Source of the DNA: Phyllobacteriaceae bacterium
GTDB lineage: Bacteria; Pseudomonadota; Alphaproteobacteria; Rhizobiales; Rhizobiaceae
Length of the DNA: 6,396 bases
Direction: 5' to 3'
Assembly: GCA_024645155.1 (NCBI GenBank)
Contig: JAHEGF010000172.1
Coordinates: 675 to 7,070 of the forward strand
Shown: piece after piece, positions 1 to 4,903 of the stretch
How the letters are laid out: each line of letters opens with the position of its first letter
How positions within the stretch are numbered: the first letter of the stretch is position 1
Translations under genes and position numbers: made by a program
Notes under the pieces: generated by a model
Told to the model about the DNA's origin: nothing
The model's database searches: none
The model's input: the letters and a program-made list of their open reading frames with translations, nothing else

Positions 1-500
1 TAATAGGAGTGCTCCCACACATCGACACCCAGTATCGGCTGTGCGCCATTGACCAGCGGGTTCTCGCCATTGGGCGTTTTCATAACCTCAAGCTTGCCGC
101 CCTTGACAGCGATCCAGGCCCAACCGGAGCCGAACTGGGTCATGCCGGCATTGATGAAGTCCGCACGAAACTTGTCATAGCCGCCGAGATCTGAATCAAT
201 CGCGGCCTGCAGCGCGCCGGGCAGATTTTTTCCGCCGCCGCCCTTCTTCATCCATTTCCAGAAATGAACATGGTTGTAGTGCTGGGCGGCATTGTTGAAC
301 AATCCGGCATTGCTGCCATGGCTCTTTTTGACGATTTCCTCAAGCGACAATCCACTCATGCCGGCTTCTTCAGCAAGCTTGTTGCCATTGTCCACGTAAG
401 CCTTGTGATGCTTGTCGTGATGATATTCCAGTGTTTCCCTGGACATGAACGGCTGGAGTGCCTCGTAATCATAGGGAAGATCGGGAAGTTCGAATGCCAT
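1..500 (-). CDS. sodB: Iron-type superoxide dismutase, partial (C-terminus beyond the left edge)
   Basis: This enzyme converts superoxide to oxygen and hydrogen peroxide in the cytoplasm. I translated 166 residues from the ATG at 498-500; the family is usually near 200 residues, so about 35 are missing past the edge. All four metal ligands are visible: His27 (in EYHHDKHH), His77 (in FNNAAQHYNH), and Asp160 and His164 (in DVWEH). Gln73 lies four residues before His77, and the C-terminal segment has Gly145 (TPNGENPL) where Mn-type enzymes carry the active-site Gln. That pattern is typical of Fe-SOD, although metal use is not proven by sequence. The N-terminus MAFELPDLPYDYEAL is like rhizobial and Brucella SodB as I recall them. 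A GGAGA Shine-Dalgarno at 508-512 sits 7 nt before the start. It lies downstream of, and co-directional with, the aminotransferase gene, 117 bp away, probably as its own unit. Confidence 0.96.
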   Translation of the reverse strand, partial: MAFELPDLPYDYEALQPFMSRETLEYHHDKHHKAYVDNGNKLAEEAGMSGLSLEEIVKKSHGSNAGLFNNAAQHYNHVHFWKWMKKGGGGKNLPGALQAAIDSDLGGYDKFRADFINAGMTQFGSGWAWIAVKGGKLEVMKTPNGENPLVNGAQPILGVDVWEHSY

Positions 501-507
501 CGGTGTA

Positions 508-512
508 TCTCC
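508..512 (-). promoter_or_regulatory. Ribosome binding site of sodB
   Basis: On the minus strand this reads GGAGA, 7 nt before the ATG at 498-500. It fixes the sodB start, which also matches the conserved N-terminus of the family. Confidence 0.75.
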
Positions 513-532
513 GTCTGTTGTTATTAAGCTTT

Positions 533-569
533 ATCAGGTTGCTGGTCATTCCAACATAGGCGACCTGAT
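533..569. repeat. Inverted repeat ATCAGGT-N23-ACCTGAT upstream of sodB
   Basis: Perfect 7-bp arms lie at 533-539 and 563-569, with centres 30 bp apart, close to three helical turns. One arm is in the spacer of the candidate sodB promoter and the other is just downstream of its predicted start. It could be a paired operator half-site or a weak stem-loop. No T-run follows, so it does not look like a terminator. No known regulator motif was recognised, and chance occurrence is possible. Confidence 0.35.
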
Positions 570-580
570 CGGGCCGGCAA
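553..580 (-). promoter_or_regulatory. Candidate promoter of sodB
   Basis: On the minus strand, TTGCCG (575-580) and TATGTT (553-558) are separated by 16 nt. They match the sigma-70 consensus at 3/6 and 4/6 positions. Transcription would start near 546, giving a leader of about 45 nt. The inverted repeat ATCAGGT/ACCTGAT (533-569) overlaps the spacer and the start region. The assignment is by eye and rests on modest matches. Confidence 0.35.
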
Positions 581-617
581 CCACTACGCTACCAATTTTA
601 TCAGCGGCTACGCCAGT

Positions 618-1502
618 TCAGGCAGCCTTGCTTTCCGGTGAATGTGCCCATTCCCAATAGAGTTCACGGGCTTTTCTCGCCACTGGCCCGGGTTGAAGTT
701 CGCGGTCTTCGATGCGGATAACGGGGACAACCTTCGAATGGTTTCCTGTCGAGAAGATCTCGTCAGCGTCAAGAAAGTCTGCAACGGTCAGCGTCTTCTC
801 GGTCGTTTTGTATCCGTGACCGGCGAGTAGTCCAAGAGTGCGCGCGCGTGTTATCCCCGAAAGGAATGTGCCATTCGGCACCGGTGTGAATATCTCCCCG
901 TCCTTGACCAGGAAAACGTTCGAAGTCCCTGTTTCTGCAACGTTACCCAGCATATCGAGCACAAGGGCATTGTCGAAGCCACGCGACTTTGCCTCCATAA
1001 CCGCCCTGGCGTTGTTCGGGTACAGGCAACCGGCCTTGGCGTCGGTTGGCATTGTTTCGATCGTCGGGCGCCTGAAGGGTGACACCGAAACCGAAAATCC
1101 GGAGGGTGCGATCATCGGCGCTTCATGCAGACACAGGCAGAACCGTGTGGAATCGGGGTCCGGGGGCACGCTCATGTATCCGCCCCGTTCGGCCCAGTAC
1201 ATCGGGCGGATGTAAATGGCGGTTTTGCCATCGAACTTCTTCACGCCGTCTTTTGCCAGCCCGACGATCTCTTCGGTGGCCATAAGCGGTTTCATTCCAA
1301 GCGATGTTGCCGATCTGTTGACGCGTGCGGCATGCAGGCCGAGGTCGGGCATTACGCCTTCAAACCAGCGTGAACCGTCAAATACGCTTGAACCCAGCCA
1401 CGTTGCATGGGTGCGCACTCCCATGATCGGCACATTACCTTCGTGCCAATCACCATCTACATATGTCCATGTCGCTGATTCAATAGTCTTGATTACGGTC
1501 AT
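618..1502 (-). CDS. Class IV PLP aminotransferase, branched-chain-aminotransferase type
   Basis: The 294-residue protein is a fold-type IV pyridoxal-phosphate aminotransferase, probably moving amino groups between branched-chain or related amino acids and 2-oxoglutarate. Aligned by eye with E. coli IlvE, Lys156 (in TDAKAGCLYPNNARA) is the Schiff-base lysine, Glu190 (VAETGTSNVF) is the cofactor-ring glutamate, and LSGITR at 214-219 is the phosphate-binding loop. Phe41/Gly43/Arg45 and Tyr97/Arg99 (YIRP) match the pocket residues of branched-chain enzymes. The turn that reads Gly-Thr-Ala in IlvE reads Gly253-Asn254-His255 here (STGNHSK), so substrate preference may differ, and I give no symbol. 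The length is close to the usual 300 or so. The ATG at 1500-1502 has a modest AGGA 10 nt upstream. The gene diverges from the HAD hydrolase gene. No strong terminator separates it from sodB. Confidence 0.88.
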   Translation of the reverse strand: MTVIKTIESATWTYVDGDWHEGNVPIMGVRTHATWLGSSVFDGSRWFEGVMPDLGLHAARVNRSATSLGMKPLMATEEIVGLAKDGVKKFDGKTAIYIRPMYWAERGGYMSVPPDPDSTRFCLCLHEAPMIAPSGFSVSVSPFRRPTIETMPTDAKAGCLYPNNARAVMEAKSRGFDNALVLDMLGNVAETGTSNVFLVKDGEIFTPVPNGTFLSGITRARTLGLLAGHGYKTTEKTLTVADFLDADEIFSTGNHSKVVPVIRIEDRELQPGPVARKARELYWEWAHSPESKAA

Positions 1503-1633
1503 CGCTGCAAGGTCCTGTCGGGCACTGGTTGTTGATCAAAATACCGATCTTTTCCAGATCGGCATTGTGCCGCATTTGTGGTTCCGGCAAAAAGGTCTAC
1601 AGATTAGTAAAGCAAAGTAAACCGGATTTGGCG
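1503..1633. other. Divergent intergenic region between aminotransferase and HAD hydrolase genes
   Basis: This 131-bp stretch must carry promoters in both directions. I found only weak matches to sigma-70 hexamers on either strand (for example TTCCGG-N17-TAGTAA on plus), so none is called. Its clearest feature is the inverted repeat at 1544-1562. Longer open frames across it are not supported, because the conserved starts of both flanking proteins lie at its edges. Confidence 0.6.
1544..1562. repeat. Perfect 7-bp inverted repeat CCGATCT-N5-AGATCGG, possible operator
   Basis: The arms at 1544-1550 and 1556-1562 flank TTTCC. It lies 42 bp before the aminotransferase start and 71 bp before the HAD hydrolase start. 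A 19-bp near-palindrome between divergent genes suits a dimeric repressor or activator site. On the minus strand the stem is followed by TATTTTG, so a weak hairpin in the aminotransferase leader acting as an attenuator is the alternative. No regulator gene is adjacent. Confidence 0.45.
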
Positions 1634-2287
1634 ATGTCTCCTTCAGCTTTTGTCTTCGATGCCTATGGTACGCTATTTGACGTTCACGCTGCAGTACGCC
1701 GCCATGCAGGCGGGATTGGTCCAGACGGACAACTCCTGTCGGAGATCTGGCGGGCAAAACAGCTGGAATATTCCTGGGTGCACAGCCTGATGGGTGAATA
1801 CCGTGATTTTTGGCAGCTCACCGAACAGGCCCTCGATTTTGCTTTTCTGAAGGTTCCCTCTGCCGATCCGTCGCTGCGTAAAAGTTTGCTTGAAGCCTAT
1901 TGGGCGCTGGATTGTTATCCGGAAGTCCCTTCTGTGCTCAAGGAACTGAAGGCCGGGGGTGCAAGGCTCGCAATCCTTTCAAACGGTTCTCCGGAAATGC
2001 TGGAGTCAGCGGTTTCATCGGCAGCACTCGATATCTACCTGGACGAGATTTTTTCGGTTGAAGACGTGCAGCGCTTCAAAACCGATCAGAGTGTTTATGA
2101 AATGGTCACCAACTCATGGCGCCTCTATCCCAATTCGGTTTCATTCCAGTCCTCAAACCGCTGGGACATTGCCGGTGCGACGCATTTCGGATTTAGGACC
2201 GTTTGGATCAACCGGACCGGACAGCCCGATGAATATGCAGACTACGCGCCTGCAGTGGTCCTGCCGACGCTGGCCGGGTTGGAATGA
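1634..2287 (+). CDS. HAD-superfamily hydrolase, L-2-haloacid dehalogenase (type II) family
   Basis: The 217-residue protein belongs to the HAD superfamily, haloacid-dehalogenase subfamily. Family enzymes hydrolyse L-2-haloacids to D-2-hydroxyacids through an aspartyl ester. Every catalytic residue known from the Pseudomonas enzyme L-DEX YL has a counterpart by eye: nucleophile Asp9 and Thr13 (DAYGTLFD), Arg40 (IWRAKQLEY), Ser116 (LSNGSP), Lys149 (RFKTDQSVY), Tyr155, and Ser173/Asn175/Asp178 (FQSSNRWDIAG). Lys149 is followed by Thr where many relatives have Pro. The start at 1634 puts motif I at residue 9, as is usual. The open frame extends upstream to 1529, but those 35 residues fit no family. 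Only a weak GGA (1624-1626) precedes the ATG. Many such proteins are annotated as dehalogenases without proof, so the natural substrate may be another small acid. The transpeptidase gene follows after 101 bp with its own promoter. Confidence 0.9.
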   Translation: MSPSAFVFDAYGTLFDVHAAVRRHAGGIGPDGQLLSEIWRAKQLEYSWVHSLMGEYRDFWQLTEQALDFAFLKVPSADPSLRKSLLEAYWALDCYPEVPSVLKELKAGGARLAILSNGSPEMLESAVSSAALDIYLDEIFSVEDVQRFKTDQSVYEMVTNSWRLYPNSVSFQSSNRWDIAGATHFGFRTVWINRTGQPDEYADYAPAVVLPTLAGLE

Positions 2288-2298
2288 TCAGTTGCGCC

Positions 2299-2326
2299 TT
2301 GAGCCAAGCCGGACCATAAGTACAAT
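2299..2326 (+). promoter_or_regulatory. Candidate sigma-70 promoter of the L,D-transpeptidase gene
   Basis: TTGAGC (2299-2304) and TACAAT (2321-2326) are separated by 16 nt and match consensus at 4/6 and 5/6 positions, the best promoter match found in the window. Transcription would begin near 2333, leaving a leader of about 56 nt before the ATG at 2389. An alternative TTG start at 2347 would lie only about 14 nt from the start of the transcript, which favours the ATG. Confidence 0.6.
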
Positions 2327-2388
2327 TTGCAACGCCTTTCACGATTTTGTCATTTCCAAGTCAAAACAAATTCATTATTGGCAGCCTC

Positions 2389-3108
2389 ATGACACAGTTC
2401 TTGCTCAATCGCCGTTCCTTGCTCAGTGGAGGCCTGGCCCTGACCACTGCGATGCTTGCAGGCTGCAGCAGCAATCCGAAGAAAACGAGGATTGCCAAGG
2501 CTCCGTTTCCGCTACGGCCACAGATGCCGTTCGTGGCCAACTACCCGCAAATATACGGCCCGGTGAAAGATGGCGGCTTTGATCTGCCGGGCATTCCGTG
2601 GGAAAAGATAAACCCGCGCTTTCTGCGCCAGATGGTCGACAATCCGACCGGGGAACCGGCGGGCAGGCTGGTGGTCCGCACTTCCGAACACATGGTCTAT
2701 TACACGCTGAGCTCCGGCAAGGCGATGCGCTATGGCGTAGGACTGGGACGCGAGGGTTTCGAATGGTCGGGGCGTGCTGAAGTCAAGCGCAAGTCCGAAT
2801 GGCCGAAATGGCACCCGCCGGAAGAAATGATCGAACGCGAACCCAAACTCGAGAAATACCGCACCACGTACAACAAGAAAGAAGCCACATGGGACGGCGG
2901 TATGGATGGCGGTCCGAACAATCCACTTGGTGCACGCGCACTCTACATCTACCAGGGCGAGGTCGACACCTTGTACAGGCTGCACGGCTCGCCGGAGTGG
3001 AATTCCATCGGCAAGTCGGTTTCGTCGGGTTGCGTACGATTAATCAACCAGGATGTGATTGACCTTTATAGCCGGGTTTCGGAAGGCACGCCTATCCTCG
3101 TTGTCTAA
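2389..3108 (+). CDS. L,D-transpeptidase (YkuD domain) lipoprotein
   Basis: The 239-residue protein is predicted to be an envelope L,D-transpeptidase. Such enzymes make 3-3 peptidoglycan cross-links or attach proteins to the wall through a cysteine acyl-enzyme. The N-terminus has Arg8-Arg9, a hydrophobic stretch (about 11-24) and a lipobox LAGC ending at Cys26, so it should be lipidated; Ser27 at +2 suggests outer-membrane sorting by the E. coli rule. The twin arginine (NRRSLL) resembles a Tat signal but is not a full match. The YkuD domain spans about 92-239, with NPLGARAL at 178-185, His199 (YRLHG) and catalytic Cys215 in SSGCVR; Arg217 is also conserved. The ATG start gives a compact signal peptide; the frame continues upstream to a TTG at 2347 that only lengthens it. 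No clear Shine-Dalgarno is visible. The stop overlaps that of the convergent ATPase gene. Confidence 0.92.
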   Translation: MTQFLLNRRSLLSGGLALTTAMLAGCSSNPKKTRIAKAPFPLRPQMPFVANYPQIYGPVKDGGFDLPGIPWEKINPRFLRQMVDNPTGEPAGRLVVRTSEHMVYYTLSSGKAMRYGVGLGREGFEWSGRAEVKRKSEWPKWHPPEEMIEREPKLEKYRTTYNKKEATWDGGMDGGPNNPLGARALYIYQGEVDTLYRLHGSPEWNSIGKSVSSGCVRLINQDVIDLYSRVSEGTPILVV

Positions 3109-4685
3109 AACCCTTTCTTGAGGCTGCCCAATATACCGCGTACCAATGCGCGGCCTATCGATGATCCGACAGATCGAACTACCGATTTCACTGCGGCTTC
3201 CGTTACGGACTGGCGCGAACTGCTGCGCCGTCTGGTCGATGTTCTCCGTGCCCGGCTCGAGGATGAACCCCGCGACGCTTCTTCGTCATCGCCAAATCCG
3301 GGAATTGTCCACTGGCTTCGGCTGTCCTGACGTACCTCCTCTTCTTCGCGCAGACGCGCCTCTTCTTCGGCCTTTGCGGCGTCTTCGGCACGTTTTTTGA
3401 GAATCTCGAAAGCAGACTCCCTGTCCACACTAGTGTCGTAAACACCAAGAATCGGGCTTTTTGCGATAACAGCCTTGCGTTCGCCATCTGCAAGCGGACC
3501 AAGGCGCGATGCCGGCGGCCGGATCAAGGTCCGCTGGACCATGGAAGGTATGCCCTTGGCTTCGAGAGTTGACACAAGCGCTTCGCCGACACCGAGTTGC
3601 GTGATCGCCTCAAAGCAGTCGAAATCCGGGTTTGGCCTGAACGTATCGGCTGCAGTTTTGACTGCCTTTTGCTCGCGCGGCGTATAGGCCCTGAGCGCAT
3701 GCTGTAGGCGGTTGCCGAGCTGCGACAACACGGTATCGGGTACATCTAGCGGATTCTGCGTGACAAAAAATACGCTCACGCCCTTGGAGCGGATCAGCCG
3801 CACTACCTGTTCAACACGGTCGACAAGGACCTTGGGAGCTTCGTCAAACAGCAAGTGCGCCTCGTCGAAGAAGAAGACCAGGCGCGGTTTATCGGGGTCG
3901 CCGACTTCCGGCAGTTCTTCAAAAAGCTCGGACAGCAACCAGAGCAGGAAAGTGGCATAGAGCCTCGGGTTCATCATCAACTGGTCGGCGGCAAGCACGT
4001 TTATGGCGCCGCGGCCGTCGCGCGTGGTGCGCATTATATCGGCAATGTTCAGTGCCGGTTCACCAAAAAAATTCTCCGCACCCTGTTGTTCCAATATCAG
4101 CAATGCGCGCTGGATTGACCCGACAGACTGTTTGGTGACGTTGCCGTACCGGGTGCCGATCTCGTCTGCACGGTCGGCAATATCGGACAACAGCGATCGA
4201 AGGTCCTTCATGTCGAGGAGCAAAAGGCCTTCGTCATCCGCCATCTTGAACGCGATATTCAATATTCCTTCCTGCGCTTCCGACAGGTTCATCAGCCTTG
4301 ACAGGAGCAACGGGCCCATTTCGGAGATAGTCGTGCGGATCGGGTGGCCCTTTTCCCCGAACAGGTCCCAGAAAATAACCGGAAATTCCTGGAACTCGTA
4401 GGGATCCAGCTTGATCACCTCCGCGCGCTTCAAAAGGAAATCCTTTGCCTCGCCGATTGCCGCGATACCGGAAAGGTCGCCCTTGACGTCAGCAGCAAAG
4501 ACAGGAACGCCCGCATTGGAAAATGCTTCCGCAAGAATTTGCAGCGACACGGTCTTTCCGGTGCCGGTCGCTCCGGTAACAAGGCCGTGGCGGTTGGCAT
4601 ATTTCAGTTTGAGGACTTCGGGTTTTTGATAGCTGTCATCCGGTTTCCGGCTTGCTCCGAGAAATAGTTCTTCATCTGCGGCCAT
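3105..4685 (-). CDS. HerA/FtsK-like P-loop ATPase, DUF853 (YjgR) family
   Basis: The 526-residue protein is a P-loop ATPase of the HerA/FtsK group, family DUF853 (E. coli YjgR). Members resemble DNA-pumping hexameric motors, but their cellular job is unsettled. Walker A is GATGTGKT at 38-45. Walker B is LVFFFDEAH, with Asp274 and Glu275. A VFFVTQNP segment downstream resembles a sensor-type strand. After the ATPase core come a charged, probably helical stretch at about 427-453 (rich in Glu, Lys, Ala), an Arg/Ser-rich segment at about 471-493, and a final basic-hydrophobic helix ending GSLKKGF. I chose the ATG at 4683-4685 because AGGGGA (4692-4697) is well placed before it and MAADEELFLGASR looks like the family start; the frame runs on to 4730 without support. 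It diverges from mutA and converges on the transpeptidase gene. No nuclease gene (NurA type) is nearby. Confidence 0.9.
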   Translation of the reverse strand: MAADEELFLGASRKPDDSYQKPEVLKLKYANRHGLVTGATGTGKTVSLQILAEAFSNAGVPVFAADVKGDLSGIAAIGEAKDFLLKRAEVIKLDPYEFQEFPVIFWDLFGEKGHPIRTTISEMGPLLLSRLMNLSEAQEGILNIAFKMADDEGLLLLDMKDLRSLLSDIADRADEIGTRYGNVTKQSVGSIQRALLILEQQGAENFFGEPALNIADIMRTTRDGRGAINVLAADQLMMNPRLYATFLLWLLSELFEELPEVGDPDKPRLVFFFDEAHLLFDEAPKVLVDRVEQVVRLIRSKGVSVFFVTQNPLDVPDTVLSQLGNRLQHALRAYTPREQKAVKTAADTFRPNPDFDCFEAITQLGVGEALVSTLEAKGIPSMVQRTLIRPPASRLGPLADGERKAVIAKSPILGVYDTSVDRESAFEILKKRAEDAAKAEEEARLREEEEVRQDSRSQWTIPGFGDDEEASRGSSSSRARRTSTRRRSSSRQSVTEAAVKSVVRSVGSSIGRALVRGILGSLKKGF

Positions 4686-4691
4686 CAAGCT

Positions 4692-4697
4692 TCCCCT
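4692..4697 (-). promoter_or_regulatory. Ribosome binding site of the HerA-like ATPase gene
   Basis: On the minus strand this reads AGGGGA, 6 nt before the ATG at 4683-4685. It decides against the 15-residue-longer start at 4730. Confidence 0.75.
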
Positions 4698-4713
4698 TTG
4701 ATTCAGGCACCGC

Positions 4714-4730
4714 TTGGCCCGGCAGGCCAA
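4714..4730. repeat. Palindrome TTGGCC-N5-GGCCAA in the HerA-like gene leader
   Basis: Perfect 6-bp arms (4714-4719, 4725-4730) flank CGGCA. It lies just downstream of the predicted start of minus-strand transcription (about 4739) and 29 nt before the ATG at 4685. It may be an operator within the leader or a small GC-rich hairpin near the ribosome binding site. No T-run follows on either strand, so it is not a terminator. No regulator was identified. Confidence 0.4.
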
Positions 4731-4745
4731 ACATCGTTAGTAACG

Positions 4746-4774
4746 GATATAATTGGGCGGCTTTGCAACCACAA
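4746..4774 (-). promoter_or_regulatory. Candidate promoter of the HerA-like ATPase gene
   Basis: On the minus strand, TTGTGG (4769-4774) and TATATC (4746-4751) are separated by 17 nt and match consensus at 3/6 and 4/6 positions. The predicted start near 4739 gives a leader of about 54 nt that contains the palindrome at 4714-4730. Confidence 0.45.
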
Positions 4775-4837
4775 TGATTTTATGTTCCGAACGGGGCCTA
4801 ATGCAGTTGGCGAGACCAATTTACGCAGAATGGTGCA

Positions 4838-4866
4838 TTGCGAAATATAGCGCGCCACCATAATGT
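4838..4866 (+). promoter_or_regulatory. Candidate promoter of the mutA operon
   Basis: TTGCGA (4838-4843) and TAATGT (4861-4866) are 17 nt apart. They match consensus at 4/6 and 3/6 positions, including the key first, second and last bases of the -10. Transcription would start near 4873, about 30 nt before the mutA ATG. A small TCCGG-N9-CCGGA repeat (4866-4884) overlaps the predicted start. Confidence 0.45.
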
Positions 4867-4893
4867 CCGGCTTGATTATCCGGAGCGGTGACC

Positions 4894-4899
4894 GGGAGG
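4894..4899 (+). promoter_or_regulatory. Ribosome binding site of mutA
   Basis: GGGAGG lies 4 nt before the ATG at 4904. It would be only 1 nt from the in-frame GTG at 4901, so the ATG is the better start. Confidence 0.75.
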
Positions 4900-4903
4900 G
4901 GTG

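Noticed and set aside
501..617. A factor-independent terminator between the aminotransferase gene and sodB
   Set aside because: No GC-rich hairpin followed by a T-run on the minus strand was found; only the spaced 7-bp inverted repeat is present.
1216..1620. A plus-strand frame of 134 codons opposite the aminotransferase N-terminus
   Set aside because: It lies antisense to conserved aminotransferase residues and runs into the divergent intergenic region; no ribosome binding site or family match.
1529..1633. A 35-residue N-terminal extension of the HAD hydrolase
   Set aside because: Family members start within about 10 residues of the nucleophile Asp motif. The extension has no family-like sequence and would cover the intergenic inverted repeat.
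2347..2388. A TTG start giving 14 more residues on the L,D-transpeptidase
   Set aside because: It would sit about 14 nt from the predicted transcript start, has no ribosome binding site, and makes the lipoprotein signal unusually long.
1959..2582. A 207-codon plus-strand frame spanning the end of the HAD gene and the start of the transpeptidase gene
   Set aside because: It overlaps two well-supported genes in another frame and crosses their promoter region; its sequence has no family features.
4866..4884. Small inverted repeat TCCGG-N9-CCGGA before mutA as a riboswitch or thermosensor
   Set aside because: The arms are only 5 bp with a 9-nt loop, the leader is about 30 nt, and no cobalamin-riboswitch features (B12 box) are present.
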